Translations under genes and position numbers: made by a program
NCBI RefSeq assembly: GCF_000730165.1
Contig: NZ_CP022112.1
Location: 372,001 to 436,000, forward strand
Source: Nitrospirillum viridazoti CBAmc
Lineage (GTDB): Bacteria; Pseudomonadota; Alphaproteobacteria; Azospirillales; Azospirillaceae
Reading direction: 5' to 3'
Length of the DNA: 64,000 nucleotides
The notes under the pieces: model-generated
What the model saw: only the letters and a program-made list of their open reading frames with translations
Database searches by the model: none
What the model was told of the DNA's origin: nothing
In this document: positions 7,811 to 16,520 of the stretch, in pieces
Layout: every line of letters starts with the position of its first letter
How positions within the stretch are numbered: position 1 is the stretch's first letter

Positions 7811-10800
7811 TCATCCGACGGGGCGCCGTTTCACCAGGGCATACAACGCCGGGATCACCAGCAGGGTCAGGACGGTGGAGGAGACCATGCCGCCCACCAT
7901 GGGCACGGCGATGCGGCGCATGACCTCGGAGCCCGTGCCGGTGCTCCACAGGATGGGCAGCAAGCCGGCCATGATGGCCACCACCGTCATCATCTTGGGC
8001 CGCACCCGCTCCACCGCCCCCTCCAGGATGGCGGCGCGCAGGTCGGCGGGTGACGCCGGGGCGCCCTCCCGCGCCCGCCGGGCCAAGGTGGCCGACCAGG
8101 CGTGGTCCAGATAGATCAGCATCACCACCCCGGTCTCCGCCGCCACGCCGGCCAGCGCGATGAAGCCCACGGCGACCGCGACGCTGATGTTGTAGCCCAG
8201 GGCCCACAGCAACCAGGCGCCGCCCACCAGGGCGAAGGGCACCGACAGCATGACGATCAGTGTCTCTGCCAGGCGGCCGAAGTTCAGGTACAGCAGGACG
8301 AAGATAACGCCCAGCGTGGCGGGGACGACCAGGGCCAGCTTGGCCTTGGCCCGCTGCAGGTACTCAAACTGCCCACTCCACTCCAGCCGGTAGCCGGGCG
8401 GCAGGCTGACCTTGGCCGCCACGGCCCGCGCCGCCTCCGCCACATAACCGCCCACGTCACGGCCATGCATGTCGACATAGACGTAGCCGACCAGCTGCGC
8501 GTTCTCGGTGCGGATGGACGGCGGGCCCTGGGTGAGGGCCACGCCGGCCAAGTCTCCCAGCGGCACCATCGCGCCACTGGGCAGGGGCACCAGAACTTGG
8601 CCGGCGATGGCTTGCGGACTGTCCCGCAGGTCGCGGGGATAGCGGACGATGACGCCATAGCGCTCCCGCCCCTCCACCGTCGTGGTCACCGTCTCCCCGC
8701 CCAGGGCCGTGGCCACCACCTGCTGCACCGCGTCGATGCCTAGGCCATAGCGGGCGATGCGGTCGCGGTCGGGGGTGATCTCCAGGTAATGGCCCCCGCC
8801 CAGGCGCTCGGCATAGGCGCTGGTGGTGCCGGGCACGCCGCGCACCGCCGTCTCCACCGCCGTCGTCAGCCGCTCCAGCACCGCCAGGTCGGGCCCGAAC
8901 ACCTTGACGCCGACCGGCGTGCGGATGCCGGTGGACAGCATGTCGATACGGGCCTTGATCGGCATGGTCCAGGCGTTGCTGACCCCTGGCAATTGCAGGG
9001 CCTGGTCCATCTCCCGCACCAGGCCGTCCAGGGTCAGGCCCGGCCGCCAGTCGGCCTGCGGCTTCAGGGACACCACCGTTTCGCTCATCTCCAGCGGGGC
9101 GGGGTCGGTGGCGGAGGCGGCACGTCCCGCCTTGCCATAGACGGACGCCACTTCGGGGAACGACTTCAGGATGCGGTCCTGCGTCTGCAGCAGTTCCGCC
9201 GCCTTGGTGACGGAAATGCCGGGCAGGGTGACGGGCATGAACAGCAGCGTGCCCTCGTTCAAGTCCGGCATGAATTCCGAGCCCAGGCGGGACACCGGCC
9301 AGGCCGTGGCGGCCAGGGCCAGGATCGCCACCACCACCGTCACCTTGGGCCAGCGCAGCACCAGCGTGATCAGCGGACGATAGGCCGCGATCAGGGCGCG
9401 GTTCAGGGGGTTGCGCGCCTCCGGCACGATGCGGCCGCGCACGAAGAACAGCATCAGCACCGGCACCAGGGTGACGGACAGCAGGGCGCCGCCGGCCATG
9501 GCGAAGGTCTTGGTGTAGGCCAGCGGCTTGAACAGCCGCCCCTCCTGCGCCTCCAGCGCGAACACCGGCAGGAAGGAGGCGACGATGACCAGCAGGCTGA
9601 AGAACAGCGAGGGCCCTACCTCCCGCGCCGCCGCCAGCAGGGCGGGGCCCCGGGGTTCGCCCGGCGCCAGCCGTTCCACATGCTTGTGCGCGTTCTCGAT
9701 CATGACGATGGCGGCGTCCACCATGGCGCCCAGGGCGATGGCGATGCCGCCCAGGCTCATGATGTTGGCGCCGATGCCCAGCGGCCGCATGACCGCAAAG
9801 GCCGCCAGGATGCCGACCGGCAGGGTGATGATGGCGACCAGGGCGCTGCGCACGTGGAACAGGAACAGCACGCAGACCGCCGCCACGATCAGGCTTTCCT
9901 CCAGCAAGGTATGTTTCAGTGTCTCGATGGCGCGGCCGATGAGGTCGGACCGGTCGTACACCGCCTTGAGGGTCACGCCCTCCGGCAACGCGGGCAGCAG
10001 TTCCGCCAACCGCCGCTTGACGCTGGCGATGGTGGTCAGGGCGTCGGCGCCGTCGCGCTTGACGACGATGCCGCCCACGGCCTCACCCTGGCCGTCCAGC
10101 TCGCCGATGCCGCGCCGCTCATCCGGCCCCAGCTCCACCCGCGCCACGTCGCGCAGCAGCACGGGTGCCGCCCCGGCCGCGTCCGCCTTCAGCACCACCC
10201 GCTCCAGGTCGCCGGCGTCGCGCAGATAGCCCCGCCCGCGCACCATGTATTCGGTCTCCGCCATCTCCAGCGTGCGGCCGCCGACATCGCGGTTACTGGC
10301 GCGAACGGCGTCCGACACCGCCGACAGGGGGATACCGTAGGCCTGCAGCTTACGCGGATCGACCACCACTTGGTACTGGCGCTCGAACCCGCCCAAGGCG
10401 GCCACCTCGGCCACGCCATCGGCCTTGGCCAGTTGGTAGCGGACCAGCCAATCCTGGATGCTGCGCAGTTCGGCCAGGGTGCGGCCCGCACCCTGGACAA
10501 CATATTGGTAGACCCAGCCCACACCGGTGGCGTCCGGCCCCAGCGAGGGCGTGGCGCCGGCTGGCAGCCGTTTTTGCGCGACGTTCAGATACTCCAGCAC
10601 GCGGGAGCGCGCCCAGTAGAGATCCGTCCCCTCCTCGAACACCACATAGACGAAGGAGACGCCGAAGTTGGAAAAGCCGCGCACCACCTTGGACCGGGGC
10701 ACCGCCAGCAGGGCGGTGGACAGGGGATAGGTCACCTGGTCCTCCACCACCTGCGGCGCCTGGCCGGGATAATCGGTGTAGACGATGACCTGGGTGTCGG

Positions 10801-10927
10801 ACAGGTCGGGTAGGGCATCCAGCGGCGTATGCCGCAGGGACCAGGCGCCCAGCGCGGCGATGAACAGGGTGGCCGCCAGCACCAGCACCTTGTTGGCGGC
10901 CGACCAGTCGATGAGGCGGGCGATCAT
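7811..10927 (-). CDS. cusA: Copper/silver RND efflux pump, CusA type
   Basis: A 1038-residue heavy-metal RND permease of normal length. The N-terminus (ALPDLSDTQVIVYT, PGQAPQVVEDQVTYPL) is the conserved HME-RND start. The fourth transmembrane helix reads ALGAMVDAAIVMIENAHKH, the CusA-type proton-relay segment, rather than the CzcA version. The periplasmic cleft has PLEMSET and RIDMLSTGIRTP, whose Met residues match positions used by CusA for Cu(I)/Ag(I); I did not verify the third Met. It overlaps the adaptor gene by 4 bp (ATGA) and is the last gene of the operon. The protein sits in the inner membrane as the trimer that drives the tripartite pump. Monovalent specificity is inferred from these motifs. 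Confidence 0.92.
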   Translation of the reverse strand: MIARLIDWSAANKVLVLAATLFIAALGAWSLRHTPLDALPDLSDTQVIVYTDYPGQAPQVVEDQVTYPLSTALLAVPRSKVVRGFSNFGVSFVYVVFEEGTDLYWARSRVLEYLNVAQKRLPAGATPSLGPDATGVGWVYQYVVQGAGRTLAELRSIQDWLVRYQLAKADGVAEVAALGGFERQYQVVVDPRKLQAYGIPLSAVSDAVRASNRDVGGRTLEMAETEYMVRGRGYLRDAGDLERVVLKADAAGAAPVLLRDVARVELGPDERRGIGELDGQGEAVGGIVVKRDGADALTTIASVKRRLAELLPALPEGVTLKAVYDRSDLIGRAIETLKHTLLEESLIVAAVCVLFLFHVRSALVAIITLPVGILAAFAVMRPLGIGANIMSLGGIAIALGAMVDAAIVMIENAHKHVERLAPGEPRGPALLAAAREVGPSLFFSLLVIVASFLPVFALEAQEGRLFKPLAYTKTFAMAGGALLSVTLVPVLMLFFVRGRIVPEARNPLNRALIAAYRPLITLVLRWPKVTVVVAILALAATAWPVSRLGSEFMPDLNEGTLLFMPVTLPGISVTKAAELLQTQDRILKSFPEVASVYGKAGRAASATDPAPLEMSETVVSLKPQADWRPGLTLDGLVREMDQALQLPGVSNAWTMPIKARIDMLSTGIRTPVGVKVFGPDLAVLERLTTAVETAVRGVPGTTSAYAERLGGGHYLEITPDRDRIARYGLGIDAVQQVVATALGGETVTTTVEGRERYGVIVRYPRDLRDSPQAIAGQVLVPLPSGAMVPLGDLAGVALTQGPPSIRTENAQLVGYVYVDMHGRDVGGYVAEAARAVAAKVSLPPGYRLEWSGQFEYLQRAKAKLALVVPATLGVIFVLLYLNFGRLAETLIVMLSVPFALVGGAWLLWALGYNISVAVAVGFIALAGVAAETGVVMLIYLDHAWSATLARRAREGAPASPADLRAAILEGAVERVRPKMMTVVAIMAGLLPILWSTGTGSEVMRRIAVPMVGGMVSSTVLTLLVIPALYALVKRRPVG

Positions 10928-12216
10928 GGCTTGGCCCCCCCGTTGGAGGTGCCCCTGTTGGAGGTGCCCCTGTCCGACGGGACGGCCGGGCCGGTCGTGA
11001 AGGCTTCCAGGGCGGCCTTCAGGTTGCTTTCCGCGTCGATCAGGAAATTGGCGCCGACCACCACGCGATCACCTTTGCGCACGCCGTCGCGCACCTCGAC
11101 CTTGCCATCGCCCCGTGCACCCAGATGGACGGCGCGCGGCTGGAAGCGGCCGTCGCCCAGATCCAGCAGCACCGTCTGCCGGGCGCCGCCGTCCAGGACG
11201 GCGGATTCCGGGATCACCAGCGGGGGCCCATCGCCGCCGCCGGCGCGCGGGGTGTCGATGGTCACGCTGGCGTACATGTCGGCCAGCAGGGCGCGGTCGC
11301 GGTTGGGCAGGATGATGCGCACCCGGGCCGTCCGCGTCTCCCGCGACAGGGTGGGGTAGATGAAGTCCACCATCCCGTCGAAGCGGCGGCCGGGATAGGC
11401 CGTCAGGGTGGCGTGGGCCGCCTGGCCGGGCCGCACCAGGCCCACCTCCCGTTCCGGGACCTCCGCCACCAACCAGACGGTGGACAGGTCGGCCAGGCGG
11501 TACAGCGGCTCACCCGGCGCCACCCGCATGCCCGCCACCACCGGCTTGTCGATGACCACGCCATCCGCTGGCGCCCGGATCGGTATCCGGCTGGCGGCCT
11601 CGCCGCTGCGCTGCAGCCGCGCGACCTCCTCCGCCGGGATGTCCAGCGCCTTCAGACGCGACAGTGCGGCGGCCACCAGGTCGGCCGGGCTGCCATGGCT
11701 CCCGTCCGCATGGCCGTCGGTGGCCAGGGACCGGGCCAGCAGGTATTCCTTCTCCGCTGTCAGCAGGTCGGGGGCGTAGAGCTGGGCCAGGACCTGGCCC
11801 CGGCGGACACTGTCGCCGGTTGCGGCCACGGCCAGCGTCTCCACCCAGCCTTCCGCCCGGGTGGTCACCACCACCTGGCGCCGCTCATCCAGCACGATGG
11901 TGCCGGTGGCCTGCACGGACCCCGCCAGGGCCGGCACTTCCTCCACTAGGGCGGTTCTCACCCCCAGGGTCTGCAGCTTGCCGGGGGTGACCCGCACCGT
12001 GCCCGCTGGCTCGGTCCCATCGGCGTAGACCGGCAGATAGTCCATGCCCATGCCGTCCTTCTTAGGCACGGGCGAGGTGTCCGGCAGCCCCATGGGGTTG
12101 CGGTAGTACAGAACCTTGCCCTTGTCGGCGGGCGCCAGGGGCGAAGTCTCAGCCTGGGCCGCCTGGGTGGCGGCAAGGGCGATGACCAGGCCGATAAGAA
12201 AGCGGGCGCGGGTCAT
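10924..12216 (-). CDS. cusB: RND periplasmic adaptor, CusB type
   Basis: A 430-residue membrane-fusion protein with a signal peptide (about residues 1-22). A degenerate heavy-metal-binding segment follows, with YYRNPMGLPDTSP and KKDGMGMDYLPVY, where the Met residues replace the usual Cys, as in CusB. Next come the lipoyl/barrel-sandwich region (TRAEGWVETLAV), a helical hairpin, and beta-barrel domains. It bridges the inner-membrane pump and the outer-membrane channel and can hand metal to the pump. It overlaps both neighbours by 4 bp. The extreme C-terminus contains a short tandem repeat (RGTSN twice) coded by a 15-bp DNA duplication. Confidence 0.9.
   Translation of the reverse strand: MTRARFLIGLVIALAATQAAQAETSPLAPADKGKVLYYRNPMGLPDTSPVPKKDGMGMDYLPVYADGTEPAGTVRVTPGKLQTLGVRTALVEEVPALAGSVQATGTIVLDERRQVVVTTRAEGWVETLAVAATGDSVRRGQVLAQLYAPDLLTAEKEYLLARSLATDGHADGSHGSPADLVAAALSRLKALDIPAEEVARLQRSGEAASRIPIRAPADGVVIDKPVVAGMRVAPGEPLYRLADLSTVWLVAEVPEREVGLVRPGQAAHATLTAYPGRRFDGMVDFIYPTLSRETRTARVRIILPNRDRALLADMYASVTIDTPRAGGGDGPPLVIPESAVLDGGARQTVLLDLGDGRFQPRAVHLGARGDGKVEVRDGVRKGDRVVVGANFLIDAESNLKAALEAFTTGPAVPSDRGTSNRGTSNGGAKP
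10942..10971 (-). repeat. 15-bp tandem duplication in the end of cusB
   Basis: GTTGGAGGTGCCCCT occurs twice in perfect tandem on the plus strand. It codes for two RGTSN repeats just before the cusB stop. Being a multiple of three, copy-number change would not shift the frame. Confidence 0.9.
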
Positions 12217-13484
12217 AGCGGGCCTCCCACCAGACGTTCCAAGGCGGCCAGGGCTTTTTGACCCTCGACCTCAATGCGCAGCAAATCCAGGCGGGCCTGG
12301 TGCAGGCGGTGCTCCGCGTCCAGCACGGCGGCCAGGCTGCCTTGCCCCCGGCCATAGGCGGCCAGGGCGGCGTCATGGGCGCCGCCGAGGTCCGGCAGCA
12401 ACTGCGCCCGGTACACGCCGGCCTGCTGGCGGGCGGCCGTCAGCGCCGCCAGCGCCTCGGCCAGGTCGCCCTCGATGTCCGCGGCCGTTGCGGCCAAGCT
12501 CTGCCGGGTGGCGTTGGCCTTGGCCACCGCCTGGCGTTCCTTCGCCCGCTTCGGCTCCGCCTGCAGGGGAATCTTGAAGCCGACCGTGGCGGTATAGCCG
12601 GTGGGGCCGTTGTCGCGCTGGATGGCGCCCACCGCCAGGGTCAGGTCGGGGTACCAGGCCTTGGCGGCCAGGCGGCGTTCTTCCTCCGCACCGCGCACCT
12701 CCGCCAGGCCGGCCGCCAGGCGGGGATTGTCGGCCTGGGCCCGGTCGGCCAGCACCGTCAGGGGTGGGGTGGATACCGGCAGGGGACGGCCGCCGGAGGG
12801 GACGGCCAGGGCCGCATCCGCCGGACGCGCCAGCAGGGTGTTCAAGCGCGCGGCGGCGGCGGTGCGGTCGGCGGTCAGCCGGGCGTTCTCCACCTCCGTG
12901 CGGGCCACTTCGGCAGCAGCCGCCAGGGCGTCGCCTTGGCTGCCCAGGCCCTGGCCATAGCGGTCGGTCGCGTTCCTGGCTATCTGGCGATCCAGGCGCA
13001 GGACGTCGCCGTTGACGGCCAGGGCGGCCGACGCGGCGGCATACAGGGCGAAGGTGTCCTTGATGCGCTCCGCCAATTCCAGGCCCACCGCCCGTTCCCG
13101 GCCGCGTGCCGCGTCCACCGCCGCCAGGGCGGCGCTGCGGCGCAGGTCGCGCTTGCCCCACAGGGGGAACTCCTGCTCGACCGTGATGTAGGTCTTGTTG
13201 ATGCGGGGGCCGCTGGTGCGGTCCACCTCGTCCGAGTTGATACGGAAGGTCGGGTCGTCCAGGGCGCCGGCGGCGGAAGCCTCGGCATCGGCCGCCGCGG
13301 TTTCCAGCGCGGCGGCCTGCAGGGTCGGGTTCAGGTGCCGGGCGGCGTCCAGCAGGCCGTCCAGGTTGGCGCCCAGCGCCGGGGCGTCAGGGGTGGGGAT
13401 GATATCCGCCCGCGCGCCGGACGCGAGCATAAGGGCCAGCGCCGCCACGGCGGTGGCCGTGCGGGCATGGATGTATCGGGTCAT
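12213..13484 (-). CDS. cusC: TolC-family outer-membrane factor, CusC/CzcC type
   Basis: A 423-residue outer membrane efflux protein with an N-terminal signal peptide (about residues 1-26, ending GARAD). Two TolC-type repeats are seen, each rich in Ala/Leu helices, with VEQEFPLWGKRDLRR in the first and VGFKIPLQAEPKRAKERQ in the second; these strand segments are hallmarks of metal-pump outer-membrane factors. It would form the exit duct for the Cus pump. No lipobox is evident. It overlaps cusB by 4 bp and is separated from the upstream small-protein gene by a 113-bp spacer full of hairpins. Confidence 0.9.
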   Translation of the reverse strand: MTRYIHARTATAVAALALMLASGARADIIPTPDAPALGANLDGLLDAARHLNPTLQAAALETAAADAEASAAGALDDPTFRINSDEVDRTSGPRINKTYITVEQEFPLWGKRDLRRSAALAAVDAARGRERAVGLELAERIKDTFALYAAASAALAVNGDVLRLDRQIARNATDRYGQGLGSQGDALAAAAEVARTEVENARLTADRTAAAARLNTLLARPADAALAVPSGGRPLPVSTPPLTVLADRAQADNPRLAAGLAEVRGAEEERRLAAKAWYPDLTLAVGAIQRDNGPTGYTATVGFKIPLQAEPKRAKERQAVAKANATRQSLAATAADIEGDLAEALAALTAARQQAGVYRAQLLPDLGGAHDAALAAYGRGQGSLAAVLDAEHRLHQARLDLLRIEVEGQKALAALERLVGGPL

Positions 13485-13513
13485 GAGGCTTCCCTTCCCG
13501 AAAGGGTATCGGG

Positions 13514-13603
13514 GCCGGCATGGCGATGCCGGCGGCGTGAGCAGGCCTCGGGCGTCGATGCTCCCGAGGCGACAGGGGCACCCTCAGGGTGCCCCGCTCA
13601 CGC
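13514..13603 (-). other. Structured element: hairpin plus candidate three-way junction
   Basis: Four perfect inverted repeats lie in the spacer between the small-protein gene and cusC. GCGTGAGC/GCTCACGC (13535-13542 with 13596-13603) encloses GCCTCGGG/CCCGAGGC (13545-13552 with 13563-13570, ten-base loop) and GGGGCACCC/GGGTGCCCC (13575-13583 with 13587-13595, three-base loop), so the three stems can form a closed three-way junction. A fourth hairpin, GCCGGCAT/ATGCCGGC (13514-13533), stands just outside. The outer stem includes the stop codon of the upstream gene. It could be a transcript-stability or attenuation structure, or a dispersed REP-like repeat. Confidence 0.6.
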
Positions 13604-14020
13604 GGCGATGGGAGGGAAGGGTTCCGGCGTGATGGACAGCCCGGCCATGGAGGCCGACGGGTGCCAGAAGAAGGCATCGCCGAAAACGACCGGCGCCGTG
13701 GGCTGGCCGGTTCGCTCCGGCAGCAGCGAGATGCCCAGGCAGCCCATCTGCTTGAGGCAGGCCGCGTTCAAGCCGTGGCAGGGCCCGCCCTTGGCCGGTG
13801 TGCCGGCGGACTGGACCATGGGGCAATCATCGGGCATGGCCGAGGCCGCAGTGGCGGCGGCGGGCAGATCCACCGGCATGGCCTGAACGGTGGTGGCGCC
13901 CAGGAAGGACAGCAGCAGGAAGGCCATGACAAGGCCGCGCAGGCATGCCGCCACCATGCCCAGCCGGTGGGCGGGGAAGGCGGGCGTCTTCCGCGAAGGG
14001 GGACGTGGGCGGCGCGGCAT
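13598..14020 (-). CDS. Small exported Cys/His/Met protein of metal operon
   Basis: A 140-residue protein I cannot assign to a named family. A basic N-terminus precedes a hydrophobic segment (MAFLLLSFLGATTVQA) that looks like a signal peptide ending near residue 48; a start at the internal ATG at 13957 would give a more usual signal length. The mature part contains DDCPMVQ, GGPCHGLNAACLKQMGC and several Met and His residues, a composition suited to soft-metal binding. Being first in the Cus operon, it could be a periplasmic metal chaperone or sensor. Small proteins of this kind often lead metal-efflux operons in Proteobacteria, but the function here is inference. Confidence 0.7.
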   Translation of the reverse strand: MPRRPRPPSRKTPAFPAHRLGMVAACLRGLVMAFLLLSFLGATTVQAMPVDLPAAATAASAMPDDCPMVQSAGTPAKGGPCHGLNAACLKQMGCLGISLLPERTGQPTAPVVFGDAFFWHPSASMAGLSITPEPFPPIAA

Positions 14021-14138
14021 GCCGCTAGAGGTAGGCTACGCCGGCCCGGAATGCAATGCGGCACGCGGGTGCACGCGCAATTCCGTGCGGCAGGCGGACC
14101 GTCGGGTGCCTCCCCGTGCCGCCCTCCGTTCCGGCTGC

Positions 14139-14155
14139 TACGTTAAACGCCCCAT
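14139..14155 (+). promoter_or_regulatory. Candidate regulator site upstream of urtA
   Basis: TACGTTAAACGCCCCAT ends 84 bp before the urtA start. It differs at a single base from TACGTCAAACGCCCCAT upstream of the hybrid-kinase gene, and its left half recurs upstream of the porin. I read it as a binding site of the LuxR-type regulator encoded nearby. Confidence 0.6.
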
Positions 14156-14239
14156 ACCCGGTTTCCTCTCCCGGCCCTAGCCTTTGCCCCGTGGTCGCCG
14201 CGTCCATGGCGGCGAAAGATCAAAGCGAACGGGAAGGGG

Positions 14240-15451
14240 ATGGTGATGAGGGGGATGTACAAGCCGGCCGGTCTCGCGGCCCTGCTGCTGGCGGCGACCA
14301 GCCTGTCGGCGCCGGCGCCGGCCTGGGCCGCCGACACGGTGAAGGTGGGCGTGCTGCAGTCATTGACCGGCACCATGGCCATCAGCGAGGTCACGGTGAA
14401 GAATGCCGAGATCCTGGCCATCGAAGAGATCAACGCCGGCGGTGGCGTGTTGGGCAAGAAGATCGAGCCGGTGGTGGAGGATGGCGCGTCCGATCCCGCC
14501 ATCTTCGCCCAGAAGGCGACCAAGCTGGTGCAGGACGGCGGCGTGGTCACCGTGTTCGGCGGATGGACCTCGGCCAGCCGCAAGGCCATGCTGCCGGTGT
14601 TCCAGAAGCTGAAGAGCCTGCTGTGGTACTCGGTGCAGTTCGAGGGCAACGAGTGCTCGCCCAACATCATGTATTCCGGCGCCCAGCCCAACCAGCAGAT
14701 CCTGCCAGCCCTGCAATGGGCGGTGGAGAAGGGCTACAAGAGCTACTTCCTCATCGGGTCGGACTACGTCTTCCCCCGCACCGCCAACCTGATCCTGAAG
14801 AAGCATATCGACGCCGATAAGCTGAAGGTGGCGGGCGAGGAATACGTGCCCCTGGGCGGCACGGATTTCAGCGCCGTCATCGCCAAGGTGCAGGCGGCCA
14901 AGCCCGACATCATTTTCAGCACCCTGAACGGCGACAGCAACGTCAGTTTCTTCAAACAGATGGCCGCCGCCGGCCTGCCCTCGGCCAAGCTGCCCGTCAT
15001 GTCCTTCAGCATCGGCGAGCAGGAGGCCGTGGCCATGGGCCCCAGCCTGGTGGAGGGCAGCTACGCCGCCTGGAACTACTTCCAGAGCCTGGACGGTGCG
15101 GCCAACAAGAAGTTCGTGGCCGCCTATCAGGCCAAATTCGGCGCCGGTGCGGCCGTCACCGACCCCATGGTCCACGGCTATGTCGACGTCTACGCCTGGA
15201 AGGCGGCGGTGGAGAAGACCGGCAGCTTCGATCCGGAGAAGGTGCGGGCGGCGGCGGTGGCGCTGGACTATCTCGATACCGCCATGGGCAAGGTGAAGTT
15301 CGCCGCCAACCAAAGCCTGGTGCAAACCGGCTACATCGGCCAGCTGGACCCCACCGGCCAGTTCAAGATCATCTGGCAGTCCAAGGGCACCATCGACCCC
15401 GACCCCTACGACCCGCTGGTCTTCCCGGGCAAGAAGTGCCCGGCATCCTGA
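14240..15451 (+). CDS. urtA: Urea ABC transporter substrate-binding protein
   Basis: A 403-residue periplasmic binding protein of the Leu/Ile/Val-binding fold. A signal peptide ends near PAPAWAAD, and the mature protein begins TVKVGVLQSLTGTMAISE, the UrtA signature. Other UrtA-specific stretches are GGWTSASRKAMLPVF, LLWYSVQFEGNECSPNI and YFLIGSDYVFPRTAN, so urea or a short-chain amide is the expected ligand. The start could be this ATG or the one at 14246, which is better spaced from AAGGGGA. It is the first gene of urtABCDE, separated from urtB by a strong stem-loop that probably allows higher urtA expression. Confidence 0.95.
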   Translation: MVMRGMYKPAGLAALLLAATSLSAPAPAWAADTVKVGVLQSLTGTMAISEVTVKNAEILAIEEINAGGGVLGKKIEPVVEDGASDPAIFAQKATKLVQDGGVVTVFGGWTSASRKAMLPVFQKLKSLLWYSVQFEGNECSPNIMYSGAQPNQQILPALQWAVEKGYKSYFLIGSDYVFPRTANLILKKHIDADKLKVAGEEYVPLGGTDFSAVIAKVQAAKPDIIFSTLNGDSNVSFFKQMAAAGLPSAKLPVMSFSIGEQEAVAMGPSLVEGSYAAWNYFQSLDGAANKKFVAAYQAKFGAGAAVTDPMVHGYVDVYAWKAAVEKTGSFDPEKVRAAAVALDYLDTAMGKVKFAANQSLVQTGYIGQLDPTGQFKIIWQSKGTIDPDPYDPLVFPGKKCPAS

Positions 15452-15460
15452 TGAAATTTC

Positions 15461-15489
15461 AACAGCAAGGGGCTTGGCCCCTTGCTGTT
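15461..15489 (+). terminator. Strong stem-loop between urtA and urtB
   Basis: AACAGCAAGGGG and CCCCTTGCTGTT form a perfect 12-bp stem with a five-base loop, nine bases after the urtA stop. There is no clear T run after it. It is best read as a partial terminator or 3' end protector that raises binding-protein mRNA over permease mRNA. Confidence 0.7.
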
Positions 15490-15492
15490 GTA

Positions 15493-15568
15493 GCCCGCGA
15501 CCGCGGGCGCCGGAGCGAGCACCGCAGGGCGCAGCGAGGATCAGCCAAGCCGGCGGATGCCGGCGCCC
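15493..15568. repeat. REP-like nested inverted-repeat element
   Basis: An outer inverted repeat, GGGCGCCGG (15505-15513) and CCGGCGCCC (15560-15568), is combined with a local hairpin GCCCGC-GACC-GCGGGC (15493-15508) and two GCCGGC boxes separated by GGAT (15549-15564). The composition is typical of dispersed intergenic repeats in GC-rich genomes. No other copy was recognised by eye in this window. Confidence 0.5.
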
Positions 15569-15589
15569 GGCGTCTGAGGGAGAAGGAAA

Positions 15590-16498
15590 ATGGGTGAGTG
15601 GCCCCTTATCGCTGGGCAGGTTTTCAACGGGTTCAGCGTCGCCTCGCTGTACGTGCTGGCGGCCCTGGGCCTGGCGTTGAGCTTCGGCCTCATGCGCGTC
15701 ATCAACATGGCGCATGGCGAGATGCTGATGCTGGGCGGCTACCTCGCCTACCTGACCTTGCAGGTGGTGCCGGGGCCCTTGGGCATTCTGGCCGCCATGC
15801 CCGTCGCCTTCCTGGGTGCGGCCGCCGTGGGCGCGGTGCTGGAGACGACGCTGATCAAGCGCCTGTCGGCCCGGCCGCTGGACACGCTGCTGGCCACCTG
15901 GGGCGTCAGCCTCATCCTGCAGCAGGCGGCGCGCAATATCTTCGGCGCCATCGGCGTGGACGTGCGGGCGCCGCAATGGCTGAACCATGCGTATACCGTC
16001 CAGTCCGGCCTGCTGGAGGGCCTGACCATCCCCGCCACCCGCCTGTTCATCCTGGCCGTGGCCTTCGCGGTCATGGGCGCGCTCAGCCTGCTGCTGGCGC
16101 GCACGCGCATCGGCCTGCTGGTCCGCGCCGTGAACCAGGACCGGGGCATGGCGGCGGCGGCGGGCATCAACGTGCGGGCGGTCGACCTGTCGGTGTTCTG
16201 CCTGGGCACCGGTATCGCCGGCCTGGCCGGCGTGGTGCTGGCCCTGCTGGGGCCCGTCACCCCGAATGTCGGGCAAAGCTACGTCGTGCCCGCCTTTCTG
16301 GTGGTGGTGCTGGGCGGTCTGGGCAGCCTGAAGGGCACGGCCATCGCCTCGCTGATCGTGGGGCTGTTCTCGGCCCTGGTTCAAATCCTGGTCGACGTCA
16401 GCCTGGCGCAGGTGCTGCTGCTGCTGTTCGTCATCGGGTTCATCCAGTTCCGTCCCCAGGGGGTGGTGGCCGTGCGGTCCCGCGTGCTGGACGCGTGA
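15590..16498 (+). CDS. urtB: Urea ABC transporter permease UrtB
   Basis: A 302-residue LivH-like inner-membrane permease with about eight hydrophobic helices. The stretch LSFGLMRVINMAHGEMLMLGGYLAYL is the branched-chain amide permease signature near the N-terminus, and LGGLGSLKGTAIASLIVG close to the C-terminus is the cytoplasmic coupling region that docks on the ATPases. It has an AGAAGGA ribosome site. It pairs with UrtC, encoded 22 bp downstream. Length and motif order are normal for the family. Confidence 0.94.
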   Translation: MGEWPLIAGQVFNGFSVASLYVLAALGLALSFGLMRVINMAHGEMLMLGGYLAYLTLQVVPGPLGILAAMPVAFLGAAAVGAVLETTLIKRLSARPLDTLLATWGVSLILQQAARNIFGAIGVDVRAPQWLNHAYTVQSGLLEGLTIPATRLFILAVAFAVMGALSLLLARTRIGLLVRAVNQDRGMAAAAGINVRAVDLSVFCLGTGIAGLAGVVLALLGPVTPNVGQSYVVPAFLVVVLGGLGSLKGTAIASLIVGLFSALVQILVDVSLAQVLLLLFVIGFIQFRPQGVVAVRSRVLDA

Positions 16499-16520
16499 GG
16501 ACCAGATGAAGGAGGACGGC

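Noticed and set aside
14070..14090. Sigma-54-like CGGCACG...TGCA upstream of urtA
   Set aside because: The GG and GC elements are 9 rather than the required 10 bases apart, so it does not fit a -24/-12 promoter.
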